From assembly GCA_938084835.1 (NCBI GenBank), contig CALKER010000006.1, positions 1-64,000 of the forward strand: a stretch of 64,000 bases of DNA. The letters run 5' to 3'. The DNA is from an uncultured Thermoguttaceae bacterium (lineage in GTDB: Bacteria > Planctomycetota > Planctomycetia > Pirellulales > Thermoguttaceae). The notes beneath the pieces were generated by a model that was not told the origin of the DNA, searched no databases, and saw only the letters and a program-made list of their open reading frames with translations. Position numbers and translations under genes: made by a program. Positions 19,845-29,535 of this stretch are shown here, piece by piece. Position 1 is the first letter of the stretch, and each line of letters opens with the position of its first letter.

Positions 19845-20894
19845 CTATTGCGGGGGAGGTAAGAGGGGCGCTGTTTTTCGCGGTAAAACCTTGCATAGGA
19901 GAATACCGCCAAAATACAAACCGCTTAGGGGTATCGCCATTGCGATCATACTCCAAGGATCCGGTGGCGTGAACAACATGGCGAGGGTGAAGATGACCAC
20001 AACGGCTATCTTCCACTGATTCAAGTAATTCTGAACGGTAAACACCCCAATCCGCTCAAGAAAAAGCATCACCAAAGGCAACTGAAAGGTAATTCCAAAG
20101 CCCAGAGGCAAAATCAGCACGAAATTCAGCCATTCGCTGATCCGCGGTTCCGGATCAATATTGAGCCAAGAATTGAAGGTTAGCAAAAACTGGAGCACCG
20201 GTTCAAACACGACGAAAAATGCGATGAAGACCCCAGCCAGAAACAGCGCCAGGCTAAAAGGCAAGAAGATGTAAACGAATTTGCGTTCGTGCCAATAGAG
20301 GCCGGCTGCTACAAACCGCCAGATTTGGAGAAAAATCCAGGGACTGGAAACTACAGCTCCCACTAATAAGGCTGCTTTGATGTAGATGGCAAAGGCCTCA
20401 TGAGCATTGAGACTGGCGGTGCGAACCCGCCTGTCTTCCTCAATAGGTCGCCAGACCGTGATTCCCACCAGCCTAGAATTCCCGTCGCCGTTACCGCCTT
20501 CTGGTGCCTCAAGTCCCAACCTTTTTCCGAATTCCGCCGGGTTGACAAAGACCCTTTCTGGGAACATTCGTCGAGTTTGGGCTTCCTGGAGTGTTTCCCC
20601 GCTGTAGCCAAGCTCTGTGAGCTCCTTCAAGCGAGACTGAACAATCTGATTCGCCTGAGTCGTGTAATAACGAATCAGTGCCCGCCGGAGGGGAACTTGA
20701 ATCCAGTTGACGACTGTATCTCCAACAAATAGCCCGATGACAAACCCAATCATCAGTCCCACAAGCGCGCGGAAAAGACATCCTCGGAGCTCTTCTAGGT
20801 GTTCGCCAAATGTCATGGTCGATTCCCGGAAGAGATCCTCATCGGACTTCCGCGGGAAGCGGAATGCTTGTTTTACGCGTTCCCAAAGCTTCAT
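19845..20894 (-). CDS. tatC: Sec-independent protein translocase TatC
   Basis: A 349-residue multi-spanning inner-membrane protein, the signal-receptor subunit of the twin-arginine translocase that exports folded proteins. The N-terminal motif MTFGEHLEELRGCLFRAL is the classic TatC signature. Later helices and loops match (NAHEAFAIYIKAALLVG, WRFVAAGLYWHERKFV, FGITFQLPLVMLFL, LFTPPDPWSMIAMAIPL). The first periplasmic loop carries an insertion of about 85 residues relative to the roughly 250-residue E. coli protein. The start is set at the ATG at 20894 (MKLWERV), because the upstream 30 codons do not resemble the family. No tatA/B gene is adjacent. Two Tat-type substrates (at 28.7 and 49 kb) are encoded in this window. 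Confidence 0.95.
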   Translation of the reverse strand: MKLWERVKQAFRFPRKSDEDLFRESTMTFGEHLEELRGCLFRALVGLMIGFVIGLFVGDTVVNWIQVPLRRALIRYYTTQANQIVQSRLKELTELGYSGETLQEAQTRRMFPERVFVNPAEFGKRLGLEAPEGGNGDGNSRLVGITVWRPIEEDRRVRTASLNAHEAFAIYIKAALLVGAVVSSPWIFLQIWRFVAAGLYWHERKFVYIFLPFSLALFLAGVFIAFFVVFEPVLQFLLTFNSWLNIDPEPRISEWLNFVLILPLGFGITFQLPLVMLFLERIGVFTVQNYLNQWKIAVVVIFTLAMLFTPPDPWSMIAMAIPLSGLYFGGILLCKVLPRKTAPLLPPPQ

Positions 20895-21885
20895 GTTGTA
20901 GACTAATGGAGCTCCGAAGATAGCCCGCGAGTTGACCCTCCCCTTTTTTGCCGCAAGTTCCCTTTGCCGGAAGCTTGCACCCACAAGTTATGACGCTGGG
21001 CGCAATAAACGGGAAACCAGTATCTTAGTTCCGGACTTTTTTAGTTAGATGCGGGGAGTTTGTTTCCTCGGTTAATGCTGTTCTCTTGTCAATTCGTCTC
21101 TGACCGGGCGAGCGAATCGTCGGAAAAATATATGAATTTTCCGCCGGGTAGGTGCTTTCCGGGACCTGGTTAGGTGTTACCAAGCCTTGCCGACTTGGAA
21201 ACCCTTCCCCCGGGCGGGGCTGGCCGAGCTCAGCGGGGCTTCACCACAATCTCAGCTGGAGACGCAGCGGGTGGACCGATGGTTTTTTGCTAGTTTGCGC
21301 TCCGGTTGTGCAACGATTCCGATAACTTGGATCATTTCAACATCAGAAAACCCCAATTACATTTTTCAGCATCATACCTTACTCAGTTTCAACGGAACAG
21401 CGTCGAGTTGGCGGAATAATGGTCCTTCCAGGGACTTCGCAGAACCGTGGGGGCTTGTGTGCTGGTCGCTGCCTAAGCGGTGTAGATCGCCTGCATTTGG
21501 CATAGGGGAATCCGAACTCAAGTGTAGCGTTAAAAAGCTCGGTTGAGTCATTCCGCGGTTAGTACTTCCTTTTGGGCGAAGGCGTTCAAGCTCCACCTTG
21601 TTTGAAAGATTTTCCGCTAAATGCTTCACAAAATTTAAACCGAATTGGGAAAAACATGGTATGTCTATTAGTCCAATTGATACTCTGTCGTGTCGATTTT
21701 TAAATTTGGCCGCGCCGAAGCCAAAAGCTTCCGAGTTAGTAAAGACAAGGTACCCTCGTAGCATGAAAATCGGCAGCAAGCTTTGTAACACGAAGAAGAG
21801 TGAGGTGCCGGGAGCATCGGCAAGTTTGGCGGTGTTTGAAAGCCTCGGTTACGCAGCGAAACTCATTCAAGCAAAGTAGTTGAGC
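20895..21885. other. Divergent intergenic gap, no gene seen
   Basis: About 1 kb between the divergent tatC and manA genes. It must contain both promoters. Small open frames on both strands lack any family resemblance. No RNA gene or strong repeat was recognised. Confidence 0.45.
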
Positions 21886-22896
21886 ATGGCGAGACCTCCA
21901 AGAATACTTCCGCCTCTTTTGTTTGAGCCCATCTATCAAGATTTCGTTTGGGGGGCCCCTGCTTCGGAAAGCCAATTTAAGACACTATTTGGTCGCGCAG
22001 TGCCTCATAACCGCATTGCAGAGTCTTGGGAAGTAGTTGATGTCCCTCCTCAGTGGAACAGTGTGGTCCGATTCGGGCCGCTCGCCGGCCGGAGTTTGAG
22101 GTATCTAATTTCTGAATTTCCAAATCTTATTTTCGGGCCGGAATTCCCTGCACATAGGTTTCCTTTAATTGTTAAGTTTCTTGATATATATGGTTCACTT
22201 TCGATCCAGGTCCATCCTAGCGACACTCTTGCTGCCCACTTGGGTTACCCGTCCCAAGGGAAGCACGAAGCATGGGTTATTTTGAAGGCAGGTCCAGGCG
22301 CTAAGATATGGGCGGGCCTCAAAGAGGGGGTGACTCCGGAGCAGGTGGCCAGGGCTTTGGGAACTAACGGAATCGTTGATTTGCTATGGGAAACCGTTCC
22401 GCGTTCCGGAGAGAGTTACTACTTTCCTCCGGGGACGGTGCATGCCGCAGCAGGAGGGCTCTTTGTCGCTGAGATTCAACAGGCAAGCCTACTCACCTTT
22501 CGCCTGTTTGATTGGAACCGGAAAGACCAAGCCGGGCGTTCTCGTCCGCTTCATATTGAGGAAGGCAGGCTAGCCGTGGACTACTCTCAGGGGCCGGTGT
22601 TGCCTGTGCGAGTCGCCCAGGGTGAGGAATGCACGGTGGCACAGAGTCTTGTGGAATGTCCAAAATTCAGCATCCTATACGCCCATGTAAAAGACCGGGT
22701 CGAAATAGATCTGAAACATTCTTTTAAGCTTGTCGTCTTAATCGGTGGCCGGGCAATTCTATCGGGCGCAGGGGAGGAAGTTCCTCTAGGCCCGGGTGAC
22801 GTTGTTCTGGTGCCATGGTGCCTTAACCGGGTGAAGTTACGAACGATGGACGGGAAACAGGTCCGATTTCTAGAAGTGAAGCCAAACGCTGGATGA
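21886..22896 (+). CDS. manA: Mannose-6-phosphate isomerase, class I type
   Basis: A 336-residue cytosolic cupin enzyme that interconverts fructose-6-phosphate and mannose-6-phosphate, feeding mannose-containing glycans. The zinc-site motifs are present: SIQVHPSD (about 105-112), GKHEAWVIL (about 121-129) and PPGTVHAAAGG (about 180-190). The family opening (FEPIYQDFVWG) and C-terminal cupin strands are also there. The length matches the short bacterial type I/ManA-like enzymes of about 320 residues. I use the ATG at 21886; a TTG two codons earlier is also possible. No strong Shine-Dalgarno is seen. It stands alone, divergent from tatC. Confidence 0.92.
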   Translation: MARPPRILPPLLFEPIYQDFVWGAPASESQFKTLFGRAVPHNRIAESWEVVDVPPQWNSVVRFGPLAGRSLRYLISEFPNLIFGPEFPAHRFPLIVKFLDIYGSLSIQVHPSDTLAAHLGYPSQGKHEAWVILKAGPGAKIWAGLKEGVTPEQVARALGTNGIVDLLWETVPRSGESYYFPPGTVHAAAGGLFVAEIQQASLLTFRLFDWNRKDQAGRSRPLHIEEGRLAVDYSQGPVLPVRVAQGEECTVAQSLVECPKFSILYAHVKDRVEIDLKHSFKLVVLIGGRAILSGAGEEVPLGPGDVVLVPWCLNRVKLRTMDGKQVRFLEVKPNAG

Positions 22897-23526
22897 ATTT
22901 GAGAAAACCTTTTAGTTTCTGTAGCCAATTGAGAGAATTTTTCGTCGACACGTTCCTTGAGAAGGAATTCAGCAGCCCGTTCCAACTAACACTTGGGAGT
23001 ATTGGCCCGATCGTAAAGCGTTTCTCAAAAGTTGGTGGAGGGCAAAGTTGCAGGGGTTCGCCGCCCACTTGACCAAGCCTTCCAAACAGAGTGGGTGTTA
23101 AGGCTGGCTTCGGCCCCGCCGGAGGTGTGCTAAGCCCGCACGTTAGCCTGGGGACGTGATCCATGTGGCCCATTTTTCGGCAGGAAGAGACTTGAAGGTC
23201 GTCTTAAAGTTTGGCGGCAGAGACTTGAGCAGGGTATGGAGTTGCGGGTTCGCCGAATGGCCTTACTTTGATTGGCTCTGCCGAATTGATACGCAGACGG
23301 CTTGACATCGGCCTGCTCCGTGTCAAGATGCCCGAATCGGTCGACGTCGATCCCTCGAATCGGTGAGCTCGTGTGGTGGGGGGACCTACAGAAAATCAGC
23401 GAGTTACTTCTTGGGAATTTGCACCAAGTCGTGAGTCTTTCCAGTTGGGGCAGCAGCGGTGTCAGGGCCAAGTTCAAGCGAACAGACAGGTAGTTTCGCT
23501 GTCCCCGGCAGATTGGCGTAAGCTTT
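22897..23526. other. Convergent intergenic gap, no gene seen
   Basis: About 630 bases between convergent manA and the URO-D family gene. Overlapping short frames on both strands have random-looking composition. No clear terminator hairpin was recognised. Confidence 0.4.
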
Positions 23527-24567
23527 TTAATTTCGAGAGAACTCCACAGCGGCTTGATAGAAAGCGTCCACGTTTTGTGTGGGGACATTAGGGGGCATCC
23601 CGCCGCCGCAGGACAATAAAAGCCTTCGGTGGTCGGGTAGGCTGGCTAGTGCTTGCCGGACCGCTTCGCGGACCTCTTCAGGGCTTCCTTGGGCTAACAC
23701 CTCGCGCGGGGGGATGTTTCCAAGAAGGGTCACCTCCGACCCAGCTGCGGCCCGCATCTCCGGTAGGCTATGCTGATGAGAAAAATTGTAAACATTAAAT
23801 CCCATCGCCGTTAGATACTTGGCCACAATCAGCCCGTGACAATCATTGTGGAGGATTTTCACGGGCACATCGAGAGCGTGGCCAACATCGCGCACATAAG
23901 GAAACGCGAAATCCCTGAAGGCTTGTTCGTCGAGTAGACCCATTAAATCGTCAAGAATTAAGAGTCCGCCGATACTTGGGAATAGAGAAGCCTGCCACTG
24001 TACCCATTCGACGACAAAATCGGTTACAATCCGGAGGAGCTTATGGATTTGCTTAGGATGGGTTTTCAGGCCGGCCAAGAATTCCCCATGGCCAATGAGA
24101 AAAGAGCTGATGTTTAGGGGTCCCCGGCTGACGGCAAAACGAATGGCATGGCCTTCCCTCTCAATCATTTCCTGGCGATGGAGGAGCCGTTTGATTACAA
24201 AGGGGCAAAGGCCATCTGTGCGGCAATTAGGTTTTTTCAGCCGATCGATTTCCGAATAGTCTTGAATCACCCGTTCTGCGAAGGGGAATTCGTCTTCTGG
24301 CCAGATGCACCGAGCTCCCCAGGCGGCCGGTTCCGTGCACATGCCAAATTCCGCCCAAAACCCGGGAAGGAAGATCACGTCCGGAAAACGTTGGACAACA
24401 CGGAAGTTTGTTTCCAGCCACATCCGCTCACTGGTATAGTAGTCCAGGATGGTGATTCCTACCCACCCGGGCAACCATGGACTATCGATGATAAATGCCA
24501 CCGGTACGGGTTTTAAAAGTTCCCCTTGGACGACCCGGAGTAAATCTCGCCATTGGTTGTCGGTCAT
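23527..24567 (-). CDS. Uroporphyrinogen decarboxylase (URO-D) family protein, methyltransferase-like branch
   Basis: A 346-residue protein of the URO-D superfamily (TIM barrel). This includes haem-pathway HemE and the corrinoid/coenzyme M methyltransferases of the MtaA/CmuA type. Recognisable parts are the N-terminal AFIIDSPWLPGWVG, GLLILDDLMGLLD in the middle, and KILHNDCHGLIVAKYL, where His and Cys resemble the zinc-binding residues of the methyltransferase branch. LLGNIPPREVL and LSCGGGMPPNVPTQNV follow, with another Cys. HemE's N-terminal substrate-binding arginine motif is not evident, so I favour a methyltransferase-like or uncharacterised role over true uroporphyrinogen decarboxylation. 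No corrinoid protein gene is adjacent. Confidence 0.82.
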   Translation of the reverse strand: MTDNQWRDLLRVVQGELLKPVPVAFIIDSPWLPGWVGITILDYYTSERMWLETNFRVVQRFPDVIFLPGFWAEFGMCTEPAAWGARCIWPEDEFPFAERVIQDYSEIDRLKKPNCRTDGLCPFVIKRLLHRQEMIEREGHAIRFAVSRGPLNISSFLIGHGEFLAGLKTHPKQIHKLLRIVTDFVVEWVQWQASLFPSIGGLLILDDLMGLLDEQAFRDFAFPYVRDVGHALDVPVKILHNDCHGLIVAKYLTAMGFNVYNFSHQHSLPEMRAAAGSEVTLLGNIPPREVLAQGSPEEVREAVRQALASLPDHRRLLLSCGGGMPPNVPTQNVDAFYQAAVEFSRN

Positions 24568-25010
24568 AAGCGGAAAGCCTCGCGCGAATCGAAAGATCCG
24601 GCCTGGTCACTGGTTTGTTTTTGCCTGACGCGGGTTGTATCAGTTCAACTGAGTAAAGGGCCGATTTTTCCCGGCCGGCCTTTCACCGAAATGAGCTGCC
24701 AATTCCCGGAGAAAACATCAATTTACCCGCATCCTGGGACATTCGGCTAGCCAAAGAGGCCTGGTCCTCAAAACGTGCCACATTTTCGGCCGCTTAACAG
24801 GAATTTTTGCCCGACATTAAAACCTTGCTGTCCAAACGTCGTCAAGCGGTGGAGAGGTCTCGCGGTTTGCCACGTGCTTTGGGGGCAGTTTCGCAGAGCA
24901 GCTTTCCAGTTGAAAACCTGGGTCGTGACGGTGTCACTCGAGGAAGTTTTATCGTTGCCGCGAAGGCTTGCTTCGTGCTCCGGTTAGCGGGGCAGGCGGG
25001 GCAGGAATAA
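24568..25010. other. Intergenic gap with tandem duplication at its end
   Basis: About 440 bases between the URO-D gene and the COX15-like gene (both minus strand). No gene seen. An imperfect GC-rich inverted repeat lies near 24654-24682, and a tandem duplication of the COX15 gene's 3' end lies at 24984-25028. Confidence 0.4.
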
Positions 25011-25028
25011 TTAGCGGGGCAGGAATAA
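24984..25028. repeat. Tandem duplication of the 3' end of the COX15-like gene
   Basis: On the plus strand TTAGCGGGGCAGGAATAA (25011-25028) contains the gene's stop codon and last codons. An adjacent copy at 24984-25010 has the same bases with an internal extra CGGGGCAGG. The duplicated unit therefore lies immediately after the stop codon. Confidence 0.85.
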
Positions 25029-26861
25029 AAGGAACCAGGTCACGTAGTTAGCCACTCCGTGGAGCCCCCACAGGAAGCGAATGGTGCCGATTTGGTGTCG
25101 GCCTCCCCAGCCCATTTGGGCGACCAACCAAATTAAAGAGCCCGAGAGCACAAGGACCAGTGCTAGAAAGAACAATCCGCCATCGATCAACCATACTGTG
25201 GCAAGACCAAAGACCGTGGTTGCCCCGGCTCCGATAAGGGAAGCTTTGGCAATCCATCCGGAAGCCGGCGCTGCCAGCCGACTGGGCTCAAAACTTTCTC
25301 TTTTCGGGAAGCCGTAATTCACACGCATAAACTGAAAACAAACCTGCCAAGCGCAGAGGTTCAGAAATGCTAAAGGCAAAAAGGCAATGTTGGTAGGGTC
25401 CACCAGCAATCCGCCGACGACAGCCGGAAGCGTCGACGCGAAGGCATCAAACAGCGGGGCGCGCCATGGGCCCCCATGCTCCACTGCTATTCCCTGAGAC
25501 CTTGGCACGGAGCTTGCTAACGCGGCAAGGTAAGCGACGATCGCAGCTAAAAGTACGTCCAAACTCTTTCCTAAAAGCGCAAAGCCGGCAAAGGTACAAA
25601 GGATCGACACAATGGTGGGTAAAATCCCACTTGGCCTTTCGAGACCGGGATTTTCCTGCATAAACTTTACAGGGATGAGAAGCCTGAGTTTGAGCGCCAT
25701 CATTGCGGCCGCGAAGAGGAACATTCCTACTCCAAAAGCACCGTTAACAATTGTCTCCAATGGAGGATGCAAAGGTGCGGAGGCTGCCGCACCCACCAGA
25801 AATGCCCCTACCCCAGCTACGACCGAAGAGAAGTGGGACTGGGTTATTCCCGACCAAATGTTCTCGGTTGCTTTTGGTGAGGTTTCAGGCTCAAGGAAGG
25901 TGGTTCGCCAGGCCAACGACGCAGCCATGACCAATGCTACGGTGCCGCCAATACTGTGGATGGAGCCCACCGCTACGACAAATGTGTTTTTGCCCGTCAA
26001 GGCGAGTTGCCAATTGGCCACGAAATCGATAAACCAGCGGGGTACCCCGTAAAGGGCAAGCCAGCTCACAAGCCCCAGAACTAGCTGGAAGATCAGAATA
26101 GCTCCAAGTAATTTCCGGGATTTTTCGTGCAACCGATTCCCATTGTGGGCACTGGTGGTGGGCCGTCTCATCCCACTAAGCAAAAAAAACGCACAAAAGC
26201 CCAGGCCCACAGCCGACAGGACGTGGGTCCAAGTCCAGAAATAAAATCGGAATGGCCCACTTGTCACCGATATGTGCCGGAGTTGGACTCCGACCACTCC
26301 CTGGAGATAGATCCATATCGCCAGCAGCATTGGGAGACAGGCTGAAAGCCACCGACCGGCAGTTATTCGACGATCAGAACCAGGGGCCCTGCCGGTTGGC
26401 CACCCGAAAGCCCCGAACCATATTGCTACGATAACTAAGGGAGCGGACGAAGCCAAAAGTTGGGCACTTGCTGCGCTTCTTGTGTACACGTGGAGGCCCC
26501 CAAGGATCACCTGCCCCATAACTGCCATTGGGGGAATCATCACGATCAGGCGATCGGTCCAGGAGGTCAATTGTCTCCACTTAAGCGCACACCAAGTGAA
26601 AGCCACCAGCAGTGTGAGCCACCCGAGGAGACGATGCAAGTGCGCCCAAAAAATATCCCAGCACCCTGCAAGTAAATACGGGATCCAATAACGAGGGGGG
26701 AACAAAAAGGGAATATAAGCGAAAGTACCTGGCCAGTCCGGAATGGCACCGCCGGCTCCGAGGCTGCTTACGACCGCTCCCGCGCCCACCGTGCCCCAAG
26801 CCGCGCTCCAGAGAATTATCGATGCTGTTTTGACTACAGTATCCGAGGATAGTCGACTCAT
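25011..26861 (-). CDS. COX15/CtaA-like heme A synthase fused to a second polytopic domain (CtaB-like)
   Basis: A 616-residue protein with about 16 hydrophobic segments. The N-terminal 330 residues resemble COX15/CtaA, which oxidises heme O to heme A for cytochrome oxidase: GGAIPDWPGTFAY, FWAHLHRLLGWLTLL with the TM2 histidines, VILGGLHV, TWTHVLSAVG and SIHSIGGTVAL. The expected TM4 histidine position reads LLASSAP. The C-terminal 280 residues form a further membrane domain. Its TLPAVVGGL...WQVCFQFMRVNYG region recalls heme O synthase (CtaB), but the NDxxDxxxD prenyl-binding motif is missing. I use the ATG at 26861 because the first helix follows directly; in-frame ATGs at 27002 and 27128 would add basic, unstructured residues. 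It is last in a cytochrome cluster. Confidence 0.75.
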   Translation of the reverse strand: MSRLSSDTVVKTASIILWSAAWGTVGAGAVVSSLGAGGAIPDWPGTFAYIPFLFPPRYWIPYLLAGCWDIFWAHLHRLLGWLTLLVAFTWCALKWRQLTSWTDRLIVMIPPMAVMGQVILGGLHVYTRSAASAQLLASSAPLVIVAIWFGAFGWPTGRAPGSDRRITAGRWLSACLPMLLAIWIYLQGVVGVQLRHISVTSGPFRFYFWTWTHVLSAVGLGFCAFFLLSGMRRPTTSAHNGNRLHEKSRKLLGAILIFQLVLGLVSWLALYGVPRWFIDFVANWQLALTGKNTFVVAVGSIHSIGGTVALVMAASLAWRTTFLEPETSPKATENIWSGITQSHFSSVVAGVGAFLVGAAASAPLHPPLETIVNGAFGVGMFLFAAAMMALKLRLLIPVKFMQENPGLERPSGILPTIVSILCTFAGFALLGKSLDVLLAAIVAYLAALASSVPRSQGIAVEHGGPWRAPLFDAFASTLPAVVGGLLVDPTNIAFLPLAFLNLCAWQVCFQFMRVNYGFPKRESFEPSRLAAPASGWIAKASLIGAGATTVFGLATVWLIDGGLFFLALVLVLSGSLIWLVAQMGWGGRHQIGTIRFLWGLHGVANYVTWFLLFLPR

Positions 26862-27168
26862 TTGTCTCGTCCGGATGATCTTTCTAGACCTGACTGTCAC
26901 GGGCCGAACATGCCGCCGGGTGGGTACGGCTACTTTTGCGCGGTGGTAGTTTCTCAAGCTCGGGGCATCTAAGCGCAAGCTAGTCGGCTCCGACGGGCAC
27001 ATCCTGTCGGGGTGCGTATTTATGAGGCCGGTCTCTTGTGCAATTTCGACCTTCGCCATAAACAAGGAAAGTTTTTTGCCGGCGAAGGCCAAGCGTTTCG
27101 GTGGGTTACCCCGGAAAGCCTTCCCCACTCGGGCACAGGATGTTTACATCCTTTTTTCTTCCAACATC

Positions 27169-28467
27169 CTATTGAAAGGGGGTGTGGATCGCCTTTTGTC
27201 CTGCAGAGATTGCGAGTACAAAGTCAACAACATGCCAAATTTCTTCCTCAGACAGGGCACCCGGCACGCTACCTGACGGGCCAACACCCGCCATCGGAGT
27301 CCCCTTTAGCCCGACGTAAATGCGCTTGTAGATATCTTTGGGATCGGCACCTCCGCGAAAGAGGTCCTCGCGGAGGTTACGAACACGCAGTCGCCGGAGC
27401 GGAAGCATAAAGTGAATTTGCCGGTCAGACTTACGCAGCTGTAGCGGGACCCGTTTCACGTAATTCCAATCATCGTAAAGATCATTAGCTTGCTCTCCGT
27501 CGGCCGCGCCTTCCGCGCCGTGGCATGTAGCACATTTAGCTCGATCGCTCAGGTAGATTTCTCTTCCTTGTTTAATTGAATGGCGAAAGGTCGCATCATC
27601 TGGGGGATAATCAGCACGCATGGGAGTGACAACAACCTTCTCGGGCTGGTTTAGGGCAAGGTCCCACTCAGCCCAAATTGCTGCTACGTCCTCAGCGATA
27701 AAACGCTCTTTGAATATGACACTCAAAGGCAGTGGTTCGTCTTCGTCAAGGAGATACTGCAGAAGAAGGAGCTCTACTTCTCCGCGAAGGCTCAGATAGA
27801 TGACGTATTCAACAAGAGAGTCAATCTCTTCGGACGACAGGTGCGAATAGCCGGGCATTGCCGAACCGGGTAGTCCGCGAGCAATGGCCCTGCGGAGATC
27901 TTCCCGTGCCGGCTTAGCCCCTGCGATTGTTGATGTGTAAACAAACACGCCCCGCCTAAAATCCCGCGGGTACGGATCCATCACCAAGGCAGCCGGTCCG
28001 GCACCGTCACCTGTGATTCCGTGACAGGTGGCACAATAGCGTCGGTAAAGACCTCGTTCTATCGATGCGGTTCTTTGAGGGGTTAAGCTTCCCACGGGTT
28101 CCCCTGCCGACCTCTCCAGGCGTTGACGATCTAAAGCCACCCCCGGAGGAAGCTTCGGATTGCTTGGAGTGCCAAAAAGCTCGCGGAGAAAGCTACTGGC
28201 TTCCTCAAGCGCGAGAGGTGTCGCGTCGCTTGGATTACGCCCCTCCAAGTTTAGTCGAAAGAACGGTTCTTCTGTCCATTGGCAGCCGCCAATGAGCAAA
28301 CAGCAAATAGGAAGTATGTACGTTAAGGAAAGGAACACTGCCCCAGCGTTGATGACACAGCACGAAAGAGAATCGCTCGGCACGCGGGAAGTGCTACCGC
28401 GGGGTCCTGGCTGTAGAAATCCTGCGGACCTGGAGCCCGCGTTGCGCCGCAATACGTTGTTCAACAT
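27169..28467 (-). CDS. Diheme c-type cytochrome lipoprotein
   Basis: A 432-residue exported electron carrier. A hydrophobic signal ends in LLIGGC, a lipobox with the lipidated Cys at 62, so it should be anchored to a membrane on the periplasmic side. Two CxxCH heme sites occur: YCATCHG at 145-149 and KCATCHG at 312-316. Downstream of the first, SAMPGYSHLSSEEIDSLVEY is the usual distal Met region of mono-heme cytochrome c, and TPMAGVGPSG plays the same part for the second. It therefore has two class I cytochrome domains. It lies between the Tat-exported protein and the COX15-like gene, all on the minus strand, and probably shares their respiratory role. The first 35 residues before the signal are unusually long, and the start is uncertain. 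Confidence 0.88.
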   Translation of the reverse strand: MLNNVLRRNAGSRSAGFLQPGPRGSTSRVPSDSLSCCVINAGAVFLSLTYILPICCLLIGGCQWTEEPFFRLNLEGRNPSDATPLALEEASSFLRELFGTPSNPKLPPGVALDRQRLERSAGEPVGSLTPQRTASIERGLYRRYCATCHGITGDGAGPAALVMDPYPRDFRRGVFVYTSTIAGAKPAREDLRRAIARGLPGSAMPGYSHLSSEEIDSLVEYVIYLSLRGEVELLLLQYLLDEDEPLPLSVIFKERFIAEDVAAIWAEWDLALNQPEKVVVTPMRADYPPDDATFRHSIKQGREIYLSDRAKCATCHGAEGAADGEQANDLYDDWNYVKRVPLQLRKSDRQIHFMLPLRRLRVRNLREDLFRGGADPKDIYKRIYVGLKGTPMAGVGPSGSVPGALSEEEIWHVVDFVLAISAGQKAIHTPFQ

Positions 28468-28717
28468 CTCTGTGACGGTGTCGTTATGGTTAGGATGATC
28501 GTACAGCCTATCTTCATCTTACATCCGAGGTTATTTACGAACCGGGCATTCACTGGGAACATTAGCTGCCAGCTTGGGGTAAACTGCTCTCTCAGTGTCG
28601 CTCCCGACCCTTGGAACAGGTCGACTAACGCTCGGCTAAAGAGTGGCAAGAATTGCCTAAGGGATCCCGCGCTACAGAACAATAGGCTCGACGGCTCAAC
28701 TGCGTATCCCTTGGGGG

Positions 28718-29530
28718 CTACAGGAAGATTTGCGGGGAAAGGCGGATTGTTCCCAAGTCGGTAGTGACCCCCGGCTTGATATCTATTTCAAACCTACCCC
28801 GCGGCCATTGGGGCGTATTGAGGTAGCCCACTCGCTCATGCCAAAGCTGAAATTCGTGCAAACCAGGGGGGATCATCATGATGTGGAACGAGCCATCGGT
28901 CTCGGAGATGGCCATGTACGGATTATCTCGCACCAAAATGTACGCGCTTTCCCAGGGATGGTAGTTGCATTTGACCAAAAACGGAGCCGTCTGGGATCGC
29001 CGGAATTCCCACAACGCCTCGGCTGTAGGCCCCGGCGGTGGCGTCAAAATGATGTTGGCGGGTCGGTCTCCCAATGGGGAAAAAGCCACGTTTTGGGCTA
29101 CCGGGTCCGAGTTCACAATATACAGCTTTTGCCGCGGAAACCACACGGTAAGACAGTGGGGGATGAAGATACAGTCCCGGTTATCAAGCAGAACTCGATC
29201 GGCAACGGCTGCCGTCATTTCCGGTGGAATGGCACCGACCCGCGACCGTAAATAAACAAAAACGTTGGCTAAGCCTCCGTCCGCAGCCACCATAAGGGAT
29301 TCATCTCGGATATCAAACTTTCCACAACATTCAATATCGCGGTCTACCACAAGCTTTTTTCGCTCCACAGGAGGACCATCGTAAACAAATCGCCCTTTTA
29401 AATTACCCCAAGACTTGGTGGCCCCGCGAACGATGCGGGCAATCGCCACAGTCGCTGCAAAACCGCAACCGAGTCCGCCCTTTCGAAGAAACTGCCGGCG
29501 GCTGTACCCGGGAAGTTTTCTTGCTCGCAC
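28718..29530 (-). CDS. Tat-exported protein of the cytochrome cluster (cupredoxin-like/carboxypeptidase-regulatory-like)
   Basis: A 270-residue periplasmic protein. I move the start to a GTG at 29530. It is preceded by a perfect GGAGG five bases away and puts the twin-arginine signal (YSRRQFLRKGGLGCGFAA) close to the N terminus. An ATG 31 codons earlier lacks these features. The mature part is beta-rich: VVDRDIECCGK, NVFVYLRS, DNRDCIFIPHCLTVW, and VKCNYHPWESAYILV, which looks like a cupredoxin loop with Cys and His. A C-terminal strand set follows (SETDGSFHIMMIPPGLHEFQLWHE), resembling the carboxypeptidase-regulatory-like fold. Metal binding is possible but unproven. It is encoded 97 bases after the giant octaheme cytochrome, which points to an electron-transfer partner role. 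Confidence 0.8.
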   Translation of the reverse strand: MRARKLPGYSRRQFLRKGGLGCGFAATVAIARIVRGATKSWGNLKGRFVYDGPPVERKKLVVDRDIECCGKFDIRDESLMVAADGGLANVFVYLRSRVGAIPPEMTAAVADRVLLDNRDCIFIPHCLTVWFPRQKLYIVNSDPVAQNVAFSPLGDRPANIILTPPPGPTAEALWEFRRSQTAPFLVKCNYHPWESAYILVRDNPYMAISETDGSFHIMMIPPGLHEFQLWHERVGYLNTPQWPRGRFEIDIKPGVTTDLGTIRLSPQIFL

Positions 29531-29535
29531 GTTTG

